Origin: Verrucomicrobiaceae bacterium
Lineage (GTDB): Bacteria > Verrucomicrobiota > Verrucomicrobiia > Verrucomicrobiales > Verrucomicrobiaceae
Length of the DNA stretch: 64,000 bases
NCBI GenBank assembly: GCA_947466075.1
Contig: CANIBP010000034.1
Span: forward strand, 1 to 64,000
Reading direction: 5' to 3'
The notes under the pieces are model-generated. The model was not told the origin of the DNA and ran no database searches. It was given only the letters and a program-made list of their open reading frames with translations. How positions within the stretch are numbered: the first letter of the stretch is position 1; every line of letters starts with the position of its first letter. Of the stretch, positions 1 through 8,766 are shown in pieces. A program made the position numbers and the translations under genes.

Positions 1-753
1 AGCGACAGCGAGCAGTGCTACGTCTGTTACTTCCGCCGCTTCATCAAAGGCTACCGCGGCATCGCCCGCACCACCTCGACGGATTTCATCACCTGGACGC
101 CGCTCGTCGAGATGCAGGCAAACCTGCCCAACGAGCATCTCTACACACCGTGCACACAGCCCTACTTCCGCGCACCGCACATCTACGTCGCGATGCCCAC
201 GCGCTTCATGGACAAACGCGGCGCGGCCACGGACATCCTCTTCATGACCACGCGCGGCGGCGACCATTACGACCGCGAGTTCACGCAGAGCTTCATCCGC
301 CCCGGCTTGAGCAAAGACGGCTGGCTGAACCGCGCGAACTACGCCGCCATCGGCATCCATCAGACCAGCGACACCGAGCTGTCCATGTTTCTCACTGGCG
401 GACGGCGCTACACATTGCGACTCGATGGATTTGTCTCGGTGAATGCACCACTCGCGGGTGGCGAGTTCACGACTAAGCCCTTCACATTCACCGGCAGGCA
501 ACTGGAGATCAACTACGCCACCAGCGCCGCTGGCCAGATGCGCGTAGAGCTTCAGGACGCTGATGGCAAGCCAATCCCCGGCCTCACGCTCGACGACTGC
601 GAGCCAATCTGGGGCGATCACGTCTCACGCATCGTGAAGTGGAAGACTGGCGACGATGTGAGTGCCCACGCTGGCAAATCCGTGCGCCTGCGTTTTGAAA
701 TGAGTGACGCGGATTTGTTTGCTGTGCGGTTTCAACCTGATTCCAAGCCTTGA
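1..753 (+). CDS. Secreted propeller-type glycosidase-like protein, 3' part
   Basis: The reading frame is open from the first base, so the gene begins upstream and only its last 250 codons are present. The visible part has features of five-bladed propeller (GH32/GH43/sialidase-like) proteins: a segment in which a customer strand reads TSTDFITWTPL, an aromatic-rich core, and a C-terminal beta-sandwich-like stretch of about 110 residues with the pattern GRQLEINYATSAAGQMRVEL. It resembles the complete protein at 21463-23418 in style, including a lone sandwich domain after the propeller. The exact substrate cannot be told. It precedes a DUF1549 gene on the same strand with a 54-base gap and may be the upstream member of that operon. 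Family assignment is moderate, the coding call is strong. Confidence 0.75.
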   Translation, partial: SDSEQCYVCYFRRFIKGYRGIARTTSTDFITWTPLVEMQANLPNEHLYTPCTQPYFRAPHIYVAMPTRFMDKRGAATDILFMTTRGGDHYDREFTQSFIRPGLSKDGWLNRANYAAIGIHQTSDTELSMFLTGGRRYTLRLDGFVSVNAPLAGGEFTTKPFTFTGRQLEINYATSAAGQMRVELQDADGKPIPGLTLDDCEPIWGDHVSRIVKWKTGDDVSAHAGKSVRLRFEMSDADLFAVRFQPDSKP

Positions 754-807
754 AGACATTGCTCCGCATCGAAAGCCTGCTTGTTCCCCGAGCGTAATCT
801 CACATTC

Positions 808-2898
808 ATGTTTCACCGGTTAGCACTGTTTCTTCTCGCAAGCGGCTCCGTCTTTGGAGCAGGGTTGAGCCTTGATGAGGGCAAGAAGCTTTGGGCGATG
901 ATTCCGCCGCAGGTCGTGTCCGGTGCGAGCATCGACAGCTTGATCGACAAGCAGCTTGCGGAGAAGATGCTCACGCCGAATGCGCCTGCGAGTCGTTCGG
1001 CGCTGGTGCGGAGACTGTATCTGGACCTCACGGGGCTGCCGCCGGCTGACATCTCGGACAAGTCGGATGTGTCCGCGTTGGTGGATGCGCTTTTGAAGAG
1101 TCCGCACTACGGCGAGCGCTGGGGGCGTCATTGGCTGGACATCGCACGTTACGCGGACAGCAACGGACGTGACCGCAACATCATGAACTACCACGCGTGG
1201 CGTTACCGTGATTACGTGATCGCTTCGTTCAATGCGGACAAGCCATACGACGTGTTCATCCAGGAGCAGATCGCGGGGGATTTGATGCCAGCGAAGGACA
1301 CGGCGCAGCGGGACCAGCGGTTGACGGCCACGGCGTTCCTGGCGCTCGGGGCCAAGGCTTTCGAGGAGTCGAAGCAGGATCTGTTTCACATGGATGTGGT
1401 GGATGAACAGATCGAGATGATCGGGCGCGGCGTCCTAGGGCTCTCGGTGGCTTGTGCGCGTTGCCACGATCACAAGTTTGATCCGATCCCGACGGCGGAC
1501 TACTACGCCATCGCGGGCATCCTGCGCAGCACGCAGCCGCTCTACGGTCAAGGACCGCTTGGCATCAAGGCGACGATGTTTCATCACACGGAGTTTCATC
1601 CACTCGGCGATGAGGCGGCGCAAAAACTGGCTCCGTCGGCTCTCGCTTACTTCACGAAGCTCGACGCTGATACGCTCACGATGCACCAGGCCCGCAGTTC
1701 ACGCTATGGCGTTCAGAGGCGGCTGAATGACGCGAAGCGGCTCGTGGAAAACTCCAGCGGCGAGGCCAAGAAAAAGGCTGAAGCTGATTTGAAAGCGATC
1801 GAGGATCAAATCGCGGAGTGGGACGTGAAAATCAAAAAACTCGAAGCCGATGTGGAAGCCCTCAAAGACGCCGCACCGCCGCAGCCTGCGTGGACGATGG
1901 GTGCGCGGGATCGGAGTGAGATCATGGACTGCCGCATCCACATCCGTGGCGAAACGGCGAGCCTTGGCGACACGGTGACGCGTGGCTTTTTGCAGGTGAT
2001 TTCGCTGCCTGGAGTGAAGCCGCCCGCAAAAACGCAAAGTGGCCGTCTGGAGCTGGCGCAGTGGCTTACGCATCGCGAAAATCCGCTCACCGCTCGCGTG
2101 ATGGTGAACCGCGTGTGGCAGAAGCTCTTCGGTCGCGCGCTGGTTACGACGTCGGATGATTTCGGCGTGAATGGTGCGAAGCCGAGCCATCCTGAGCTGC
2201 TCGATTACCTCGCCGTGCGCTTCATGGAGCAGGGCTGGAGCGTGAAGCAGCTTATTCGCGAGATCGTGCTATCGAAGGCCTATCAGCGCAGCACGGAACG
2301 CTCAGTGAATGCAACGAAGGGCGATCCTGACAACATCTGGCTCTGGCGCATGTCGCCACGGCCCGTGGAGGTCGAGGTGCTGCGCGACTCGATTCTCGCT
2401 CTCAGCGGCCAGCTTGATCCCTATCCGCCGCAGAAGCAGTTCCTCGACCGCTTTCATCCGCAGAAGGACGCGGAGCTCTTCACCTTCAAGCCCTTCCTGA
2501 CTGCTGATGCCATCGTGGATCATCATCGCAGTGTGTATGTGCCCGTCGTGCGCGGGACGCTGCCGGAGATGTTTCCGCTGTTCAACTTCGCCTCGCCAGA
2601 GCGGTCCGTGGCGCAGCGTGGAGAGAGCATCCTGCCCGCGCAGTCGCTCTTCTTGATGAACAACTCCTGGGTGCTCGAGCAAGCTCGCCACACGGCCACG
2701 CGTCTGCTCAGCGACACGAGCCTCGCGGATGACTCAAAGCGCCTAGACCGCCTCTACGAACGCGCCTTCTTCCGCGCTCCCACACCTGCGGAGCAAAGCC
2801 GCGCTCTCGCCTACCTGAAAACCAACGGCCCTGAGACCGCATGGACCAGCCTTTGCCAAACCATCATCGCCAGCGCGGAGTTCCGCGTGGTGAGATGA
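808..2898 (+). CDS. DUF1549/DUF1553 secreted protein (PSCyt2-PSD1 type)
   Basis: This 696-residue protein belongs to the large planctomycete/verrucomicrobial family with a PSCyt2 (DUF1549) and a PSD1 (DUF1553) domain. The ATG at 808 is preferred over a TTG at 781 because it starts directly with a signal peptide, MFHRLALFLLASGSVFG. DUF1549 covers roughly residues 20-240 and contains the family motif CARCHDHKFDPI, which also fits a CxxCH heme site. A charged coiled-coil segment lies around residues 310-350, and DUF1553 fills about 400-690 (motifs NPLTARVMVNRVWQKLFG and DFGVNG). The N-terminal PSCyt1 heme domain common in relatives is absent. Function is not experimentally known for the family; a periplasmic or surface redox role is inferred. 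The expected DUF1501 partner lies two genes downstream. Confidence 0.92.
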   Translation: MFHRLALFLLASGSVFGAGLSLDEGKKLWAMIPPQVVSGASIDSLIDKQLAEKMLTPNAPASRSALVRRLYLDLTGLPPADISDKSDVSALVDALLKSPHYGERWGRHWLDIARYADSNGRDRNIMNYHAWRYRDYVIASFNADKPYDVFIQEQIAGDLMPAKDTAQRDQRLTATAFLALGAKAFEESKQDLFHMDVVDEQIEMIGRGVLGLSVACARCHDHKFDPIPTADYYAIAGILRSTQPLYGQGPLGIKATMFHHTEFHPLGDEAAQKLAPSALAYFTKLDADTLTMHQARSSRYGVQRRLNDAKRLVENSSGEAKKKAEADLKAIEDQIAEWDVKIKKLEADVEALKDAAPPQPAWTMGARDRSEIMDCRIHIRGETASLGDTVTRGFLQVISLPGVKPPAKTQSGRLELAQWLTHRENPLTARVMVNRVWQKLFGRALVTTSDDFGVNGAKPSHPELLDYLAVRFMEQGWSVKQLIREIVLSKAYQRSTERSVNATKGDPDNIWLWRMSPRPVEVEVLRDSILALSGQLDPYPPQKQFLDRFHPQKDAELFTFKPFLTADAIVDHHRSVYVPVVRGTLPEMFPLFNFASPERSVAQRGESILPAQSLFLMNNSWVLEQARHTATRLLSDTSLADDSKRLDRLYERAFFRAPTPAEQSRALAYLKTNGPETAWTSLCQTIIASAEFRVVR

Positions 2899-2915
2899 TT
2901 CCGGCAAAAAGATGT

Positions 2916-2966
2916 GCGGTAAAAAAATGGCTCTTCTTCATCTTTTACCGCCCATTTTTTTGCCGC
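2916..2966. repeat. Imperfect inverted repeat between DUF1549 and DUF1016 genes
   Basis: Two 15-base arms, GCGGTAAAAAAATGG (2916-2930) and CCATTTTTTTGCCGC (2952-2966), pair with a single mismatch around a 21-base loop. The second arm is T-rich and ends just before the DUF1016 start codon. It could act as a weak terminator or attenuator between the two genes, or be a scar of the insertion of the DUF1016 gene. The pairing is seen in the sequence, the role is a guess. Confidence 0.4.
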
Positions 2967-2989
2967 CAAAGCCTCTTCATTTCCACCCC

Positions 2990-4144
2990 ATGACCACGCG
3001 CAAGCCCAAACAACGAGCCATTACCGCGCCTCCTGCGCGTGTCACTCGTGGTCCTGCCCGCGAGGATGCGCAGTTCACTGCCGTAGCTCCTGCGGGTGAC
3101 ATGCCGGAGGGTTACGGCAGTCTCCTCAGCGAGATCAAGAGCCGCCTCACTCAGGCACGCCTGCGCACCGTGCTGGCGGCCAATGCGGCGATGGTGGTGG
3201 CCTATTGGGATGTGGGCTGTTCCATCCTGGCCCGCCAGCAGGCCGAGGGCTGGGGCGCAAAGGTCATCGACCGCCTGTCCGCAGACCTGCGCCGCGCCTT
3301 CCCTGACATGAGCGGTCTCTCGCCGCGAAATCTCAAATACATGCGTGCCTTTGCCGCTACGTGGCCGGATGGAGCAATTGTGCAACAGGTGGTTGCACAA
3401 TTGCCGTGGAAGCAAAACATCGCTCTGCTGGACAAGCTCAAAACGCCCCAGGAGCGGCTTTGGTATGCGCAAAATGCAGCGCAACACGGCTGGTCGCACG
3501 CCATCCTGACGCTGCAAATCGAGTCCCAAGCACACCAACGCAGCGGAAAGGCGCAGAACAATTTTTCGCTCACCCTGCCACCTGCGGACTCTGATCTCGC
3601 CGCGCAGATTTTCAAAGACCCGTATCTCTTCGACTTCATCGGCACTGGCGATCCACGAAGGGAGCGCGAGGTCGAGCAGGCGCTCGTCGATCACATCCAG
3701 CGCTTCCTGCTCGAACTCGGTGCTGGGTTCGCTTTCGTCGGCAAGCAGGTGCATTTGGAGGTTGGCGGCCAGGATTTTTATCTCGACCTGTTGTTCTATC
3801 ATCTGCGGCTGCGGCGCTATGTGGTCGTCGAGCTAAAGAACCGCGAGTTTCAGCCAGGCGACGCCGGGCAGATGAATCTTTACCTCTCCGCAGCGGACGA
3901 CTTGCTCCGTCATGCCGATGACCAACCCACCATCGGCCTGCTATTGTGCAAAGGCCGGAACAAGCTCGTCGTCGAGTATGCGCTGCGTGGCATCGAAAAG
4001 CCCATCGGCGTGGCACAATGGGCCACACAGCTCGTCGAGAACCTTCCCGCTGAGTTTGAGTCCAGCCTCCCCACCGTGGCGCAGATCGAAGCCGAACTCG
4101 CCAGCCACGTCAAATCGACTGCCAAGACCCGTTCCAAGAAATGA
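2990..4144 (+). CDS. DUF1016 / YhcG-type PD-(D/E)XK nuclease-domain protein
   Basis: A 384-residue protein of the DUF1016 (YhcG) family. The N-terminal half (about 40-180) is the helical DUF1016_N region, with YGSLLSEIKSRL and YWDVGCSIL. The C-terminal half (about 205-350) is a PD-(D/E)XK nuclease fold; candidate catalytic residues are D266 in DFYLDLLFYH and E281 and K283 in VVVELKN. ATG 2990 is chosen because the upstream in-frame codons (from 2912) form a low-complexity, Pro/Leu-rich stretch lying in an inverted repeat. Relatives are cytosolic and often found in defence or mobile islands; their reaction is not established. Its stop overlaps the start of the DUF1501 gene by ATGA, so the two are translationally coupled, which is unusual company for this family. 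Confidence 0.88.
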   Translation: MTTRKPKQRAITAPPARVTRGPAREDAQFTAVAPAGDMPEGYGSLLSEIKSRLTQARLRTVLAANAAMVVAYWDVGCSILARQQAEGWGAKVIDRLSADLRRAFPDMSGLSPRNLKYMRAFAATWPDGAIVQQVVAQLPWKQNIALLDKLKTPQERLWYAQNAAQHGWSHAILTLQIESQAHQRSGKAQNNFSLTLPPADSDLAAQIFKDPYLFDFIGTGDPRREREVEQALVDHIQRFLLELGAGFAFVGKQVHLEVGGQDFYLDLLFYHLRLRRYVVVELKNREFQPGDAGQMNLYLSAADDLLRHADDQPTIGLLLCKGRNKLVVEYALRGIEKPIGVAQWATQLVENLPAEFESSLPTVAQIEAELASHVKSTAKTRSKK

Positions 4145-5481
4145 ACTCACCCATGCCAACCCGCCGCCAACTCCTCCAGCAAGCCTCCGCAGGCTTTGGT
4201 TACCTCGCCTTTGCCGACATGGCATCGGCGGAGAGCAAGCTGGCCTCGCATTTCCCCGCCAAGGCCAAGCGCGTCATCTTCCTCTGCATGCGCGGTGGTC
4301 CGTCGCACATGGAGACCTTTGATCCAAAACCGGAACTCACGCGGCGACACGGCGAAGCGGGACGCAACAAGGGAACAAAGCTGCTCGGCTCGCGGTGGAA
4401 GTTTGCGAAGCACGGACAGAGCGGCATCGACATGGTAGAGCTGTTTCCCGAGCTGGCGAAGCATGCGGACAAGCTCTGCGTGCTGCGTGGCATGCACACG
4501 GACAACGAAAACCATCCGCAGGCGTTGGAGCAGCTGCACACCGGCAGCTTTCAGTTTGTGCGGCCCTCCATGGGCGCATGGACGGTTTATGGCCTCGGCT
4601 CGGAAAACGCGAACCTGCCGGGCTTCATCAGCATCAATCCGCTCACCGCGCTCGGTGGCCTGCGATACTACTCCAGCGCGTTTTTGCCTGCATCGAACTC
4701 CGCCACGCTGCTCGGCAATGCCAACCAGCCCAGCGCCAAGCTCCAGCTCGGCAACATCGCCAATCCGCGTCTCGACAACGCCGCGCAACGTGCACAGCTC
4801 GACCTCTTGCAGTCAATGAATCGCGATCTGCTGGCCCAAACCGGTGATCCGCGTGTGGAGGGCATCATCTCATCCTACGAGCTGGCCTTCCGCATGCAGG
4901 GCGAGCTGCCACGCGTGATGGACCTCAGCGGCGAGAGCAAAGAAACACTGCAACTCTACGGCGCAGACAAAGCCCCCACAGAGACCTTTGGCCGCCAGTG
5001 CCTGCTGGCGCGGCGCTTCGCCGAAGCAGGCGTGCGCTTCATCGAGATCAGTCATCAGGAGTGGGATCTGCATGGCGGCCTGCAAGGCGGCATGACGCGC
5101 AACTGTGGTCAGATCGACAAACCTATCGCGGGCCTTCTCCACGATCTCGACCAGCGCGGCTTACTCGAAGACACACTCGTGCTCTGGGGCGGCGAGTTTG
5201 GCCGCACGCCCGATGATGCCACGCAGGACGGCCGCGGGCACAACAACAAAGGCTACAGCATGTGGATGGCCGGCGGCGGCGTCAAAGGCGGCCACATCCA
5301 TGGGGCGACAGACGATCTCGGCGTCGCCGCCGTCGATGGCAAAGTCCACATCCACGACCTCCACGCCACGATGCTGCATTTGCTCGGCCTCGATCACGAA
5401 CGCCTGACCTTCCGCTATGGTGGCCGCGATTTCCGGCTGACCGATGTGAAGGGGAATGTGGTGAAGGCGATTCTGGCATGA
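4141..5481 (+). CDS. DUF1501 (sulfatase-like) Tat-exported protein
   Basis: A 446-residue DUF1501 protein, a family with an alkaline phosphatase/sulfatase-like fold. It begins with a twin-arginine signal (TRRQLLQQASAGFGYLAF) and carries family motifs MRGGPSHMETFDPKP, near residue 55, and LWGGEFGRTP, near residue 350, the latter followed by GRGHNNKGYSMWMAGGGVKGG. The start at 4141 overlaps the preceding stop by four bases; ATG 4153 (second Met, MPTRRQ) is an equally good choice for the signal peptide. DUF1501 genes normally sit directly behind a DUF1549/1553 gene; here they are split by a nuclease gene. Expected location is periplasm or cell surface; the substrate is unknown. Confidence 0.92.
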   Translation: MNSPMPTRRQLLQQASAGFGYLAFADMASAESKLASHFPAKAKRVIFLCMRGGPSHMETFDPKPELTRRHGEAGRNKGTKLLGSRWKFAKHGQSGIDMVELFPELAKHADKLCVLRGMHTDNENHPQALEQLHTGSFQFVRPSMGAWTVYGLGSENANLPGFISINPLTALGGLRYYSSAFLPASNSATLLGNANQPSAKLQLGNIANPRLDNAAQRAQLDLLQSMNRDLLAQTGDPRVEGIISSYELAFRMQGELPRVMDLSGESKETLQLYGADKAPTETFGRQCLLARRFAEAGVRFIEISHQEWDLHGGLQGGMTRNCGQIDKPIAGLLHDLDQRGLLEDTLVLWGGEFGRTPDDATQDGRGHNNKGYSMWMAGGGVKGGHIHGATDDLGVAAVDGKVHIHDLHATMLHLLGLDHERLTFRYGGRDFRLTDVKGNVVKAILA

Positions 5482-5554
5482 CAAATCGCGCCTGACGCAT
5501 TCCTCACACTCTTTGTCGTGGAGTTTGGCAAACGAAGGCCGTTATGATCGGCGC

Positions 5555-7162
5555 ATGAAGCCTCTGCTCGCTCTCCTTCTACTCGCCACCACTTCTTTCG
5601 CTGATGACTCGGCGAAACTCGTCGCCCTGCTCGCCAAAGACGGCGTCGTGATGATTCCGGCGGGTGATTACCATCTCGATGGCGCGAAGCCGATCCCGCT
5701 GCGCTCGGACACGACCGTCATGGCCCACGGCGCTCGCTTCATCCTGCCGGAGACGCTGCCGGACAAAGCACGATCGGTGCTTTTCGCGGGTGAGGACATC
5801 GCACACTTCGCGTGGCATGGCGGAGAGTTCATCGGGCATGTGTTTGATCCAGCACGGCAGGAGAACTCCTGGGAGCCGAATGCGAACACGAAGGGCATCG
5901 AGATCACCACGACGAAAGCAGGCGGCACGCATGACATCCTGTTTCGCGATGTGAAGGCGAACGGCATGGCCGCAGCGGTGATCGGCGTGCATGGTTTGTC
6001 CAAAGGCGAGAGCGAGGTCATCGCCTATGCGGAGCGTGTCACCGTGGAAAGCTGCACGCTGCTGCGCAGTGGCAAGTTCATGTGGGACTACGGTTACCTC
6101 TGGCAGATCATGACCTTCCCGGAGGCCTACGAGCCGTGGGAGGTCGAGCGGGCGAAGAAATACTTCCGCACCGATCTGATGCGCGAGGTGATGTTCAGCG
6201 GTGACCTCGTGAAGTTCGACAACACCAACCGCCCTCTCGTCGTGAGCCTCACTGACGAACCGAAAGAAGCGATCACCTTCATGGGCACGGATTTGCCCAA
6301 AAACATCGTTCGCGGCCTTCAATACTTCGTCGTCGAATCCACGCCCACACACATCAAAATCGCCGAAAAGCCCAACGGAATGCGGATTCGCTTTGAGAAC
6401 GATGGAAGCGGCTCGTTAGCCTTCAACGTCCACGCCAACTACCTCGCCGCTTATGCGCCCACAGGCAGCGGAACTGGCAAAGGAGCCTTCGATATCACCA
6501 GCGCACGCGATGTGTGCGTCACCGGCTGCCAACTCAGTGCCACTGGCGACACCATGCACATTCAAAAGTGCCGGAACATCGTCTTTGCGAACAATCAGAT
6601 CCTCGGCAGCCGCATGGGTGCGTTCTTTTTGGCCGAATTCTGCCAAAACGCCACCATCACCGGCAATCTCGTCGATGGCACCAACGGCAGCCGCGTCATC
6701 AGCGTCGAGAAGAGCTGTACCGATGTCACCATGACGGGCAACACCTTCCGCAATGGTGGACGCGGCGCGTGGATCAACCAACCCGTGAACTTCATCATGA
6801 CCGGCAACGTCTTCATCAACAACACCACGAAGAACGAGCCCGACATGCGACGCGGTCGCATCGCCTTCCAGACCGCGAAACCTGGGCGGTTCCCCGAGCT
6901 TTACTTCACCCTCTACGAGCCCGGTGCCACCTACGGCCCCATCATCGTGAAGGACAACATCTTCATCCTTGGCGATTCCACTCCCGCCGAAGCCGTCACC
7001 TTTGCCCCGAACGGCCACGACCTCGTCTTCACCGGCAACACCTTCCAAAACAAAGCCGCCATCATCATAGTCGATCCAAGCTGCAAGAATGCGCTGATCA
7101 AGGACAACCAAGGTGCGGCCACGATTTCAAAGCCGGTCGATTTCAATCACGGCAGACGCTGA
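5555..7162 (+). CDS. Secreted right-handed beta-helix protein
   Basis: A 535-residue protein that starts with a signal peptide (MKPLLALLLLATTSFA), which decides for ATG 5555 over an upstream in-frame codon. An N-terminal pectate-lyase-like cap follows (ALLAKDGVVMIPAGDYHLDG), and residues about 330-520 show the NxF/GN-rich rungs of a parallel beta-helix (ITGNLVDGTNGSRVISVEK, MTGNTFRNGG, MTGNVFINNT, FTGNTFQN). Such folds usually bind or cleave polysaccharides outside the cytoplasm. No catalytic residues can be assigned with certainty. A TATGAT hexamer at 5543-5548 lies only six bases before the ATG, so the mRNA might be nearly leaderless. It ends ten bases from the convergent anti-sigma gene. 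Confidence 0.85.
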   Translation: MKPLLALLLLATTSFADDSAKLVALLAKDGVVMIPAGDYHLDGAKPIPLRSDTTVMAHGARFILPETLPDKARSVLFAGEDIAHFAWHGGEFIGHVFDPARQENSWEPNANTKGIEITTTKAGGTHDILFRDVKANGMAAAVIGVHGLSKGESEVIAYAERVTVESCTLLRSGKFMWDYGYLWQIMTFPEAYEPWEVERAKKYFRTDLMREVMFSGDLVKFDNTNRPLVVSLTDEPKEAITFMGTDLPKNIVRGLQYFVVESTPTHIKIAEKPNGMRIRFENDGSGSLAFNVHANYLAAYAPTGSGTGKGAFDITSARDVCVTGCQLSATGDTMHIQKCRNIVFANNQILGSRMGAFFLAEFCQNATITGNLVDGTNGSRVISVEKSCTDVTMTGNTFRNGGRGAWINQPVNFIMTGNVFINNTTKNEPDMRRGRIAFQTAKPGRFPELYFTLYEPGATYGPIIVKDNIFILGDSTPAEAVTFAPNGHDLVFTGNTFQNKAAIIIVDPSCKNALIKDNQGAATISKPVDFNHGRR

Positions 7163-7171
7163 GCCAGAAGA

Positions 7172-8086
7172 TCACGGCCCCACCAGCACGATCGGGCCTT
7201 CAGCTTTAGGCACGCCGCCTTTTTTCTCCACGCTGAGCGCAAATTTCACGGTCTCGCCGACGACATCGACGGGTTTGAAGGCGATTTTTGCGACACCTTT
7301 GGCATTCACCTCCACCACACCGGCGCTCACGGGATCGGGCTTATTGGGATCGATGACCCAGAGCTGGTAATCCATACCCGAGTCCACGCGTGGCATATTA
7401 TCGAGCAGCAGCACACCCTGACGCTTGCCGCCGTTCCAAACGACGATCATTTCGCACCGGCGATACTCCCATATCTTGCTGTTTTGCAACGTGGCGATCT
7501 GCAACTGCGAGCGCTCATCCTGCTGCTTCAGCGCCTCGGCTTCGGCGACAAGCTGCGCAATGCGCGCATTGGCATCGGTCTCACGTTTGCGTAGTGCTTC
7601 GATCTCTGTACTCAGTGCGGCTTTCTTCGTTTCAAAATCACTCAGCAGGATTTTCAACTCCTCTTCGATGTTACGCGTCTCCTTCTTTTCAGTCGAAGGA
7701 ACAACGGGAGTCACAGGCGCCATGGCCCGGCTCACGGCAGCGACCTGTTGCACTAGTTTCTCACGCTCCTGCCACAGCCATACTGAGGCCACGGCGAGCG
7801 ATGCAGCCAAGGCCCAACCAATGCTTCCAAAGACGAAACCACGTGACAAACCGGCACCTTTCACCCCACTGGAGCGCATCTTCGCATGAATGCGCCGTTT
7901 CATGTTCGACGGAGGTTCCACCGGGGCAATGAGACGCGCCAACTCCGATGCCACGAGCTCCAACTCCGCGCTAAAATCACGCAGATCCTTGTCCGCGACG
8001 CTGGCACCATTTAGCACGCGTTTTTCATCGCTCTCCAGCATGCCAAGGGCGTTCATGGCGGCCAATTCTTCGTGACGCTCGTCCAT
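7172..8086 (-). CDS. RskA-like anti-sigma factor with periplasmic coiled coil
   Basis: A 304-residue membrane protein. Residues 1-70 resemble an anti-sigma domain that would bind the sigma factor in the cytoplasm, residues 83-105 form one transmembrane helix (GFVFGSIGWALAASLAVASV), residues about 137-200 are a charged coiled coil, and residues 205-304 match the RskA C-terminal domain (WNGGKRQGVLLLDNMP, YQLWVID). No HxxxCxxC zinc motif is seen. The ATG overlaps the sigma-factor stop (TAATG), so the two are co-translated. The protein should hold the sigma factor inactive until an envelope signal is sensed. The long coiled coil between membrane and RskA domain is uncommon. Confidence 0.88.
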   Translation of the reverse strand: MDERHEELAAMNALGMLESDEKRVLNGASVADKDLRDFSAELELVASELARLIAPVEPPSNMKRRIHAKMRSSGVKGAGLSRGFVFGSIGWALAASLAVASVWLWQEREKLVQQVAAVSRAMAPVTPVVPSTEKKETRNIEEELKILLSDFETKKAALSTEIEALRKRETDANARIAQLVAEAEALKQQDERSQLQIATLQNSKIWEYRRCEMIVVWNGGKRQGVLLLDNMPRVDSGMDYQLWVIDPNKPDPVSAGVVEVNAKGVAKIAFKPVDVVGETVKFALSVEKKGGVPKAEGPIVLVGP

Positions 8087-8652
8087 TAGACGCCTCCTTT
8101 CAGCAGATCGCGCAGGCACAGCAGGCCGCGGCGAATATTTGTCTTCACCGTGCCGAGCGGAATGCCCAGCGACTCGGCGATCACGTGATGTGTGAGACCT
8201 TTTAGAAAGGCAAACTCAATCAACTGCCGTTGCTCCTTGGGCAGGTCGTTCAAAGCCTCACGCACCAAGGCACTGCGCTCGCCAGCCTCCGCCGCGTCAT
8301 CCGCACCCATGTGAACTGAGTCTGCCAGTGTCGCATGCTCCAGAGCGGCGCTTTCCACCAGACGATTGCGACGGCCCAGCGCGCGCATGCGGTCGATTGC
8401 TTTGTGACGGAAAATCATCACCGCCCATGTAAAAGCCTTGCTGAGAGACGGATCAAAGTCCGAAGCCTTGGACCAAAGTTGTACAAACCCGTCCTGCAGC
8501 ATGTCTTCCGCCTCACGTTCGTCCGTCAGCATCTGCCGCAGTAGGCCGAAGAGACGCGGTGAAAGCAGGTCATAGAGCCGATCAAACGCACGCGCATCCC
8601 CACGTCCAGCGCGCTGGAGCAGTTCTTCTTCGCTATATTCGGGCTGAGCCAT
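8086..8652 (-). CDS. ECF-family RNA polymerase sigma factor
   Basis: A 188-residue sigma-70 family protein of the extracytoplasmic-function group. Region 2 covers about residues 20-90 (FDRLYDLLSPRLFGLL, DMLQDGFVQLWSKA, AFTWAVMIFRHKAIDRMR) and region 4 about 125-182 (LNDLPKEQRQLIEFAFLKGL, then the helix-turn-helix IAESLGIPLGTVKTNIRRGL). ATG 8652 is preferred to upstream in-frame codons because region 2 then begins at the usual distance from the N terminus. It directs RNA polymerase to a small regulon and is controlled by the membrane anti-sigma factor encoded next to it. The 114 bases upstream hold its promoter; no clear autoregulated motif was recognised. Confidence 0.93.
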   Translation of the reverse strand: MAQPEYSEEELLQRAGRGDARAFDRLYDLLSPRLFGLLRQMLTDEREAEDMLQDGFVQLWSKASDFDPSLSKAFTWAVMIFRHKAIDRMRALGRRNRLVESAALEHATLADSVHMGADDAAEAGERSALVREALNDLPKEQRQLIEFAFLKGLTHHVIAESLGIPLGTVKTNIRRGLLCLRDLLKGGV

Positions 8653-8766
8653 GACGGGTTTGGGCGCGCATCGCATCCAATGGGCGATGAGGTGCGGATT
8701 CCATGCCAGAGCTTCTGCGATCACACAAGTTTTTGCGTCACCTGAGGCGCTTTGGATTCAAAAATG

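Noticed and set aside
5543..5548. TATGAT as -10 box giving a leaderless beta-helix mRNA
   Set aside because: There is no good -35 at 16-18 bases, so it is noted only as a possibility.
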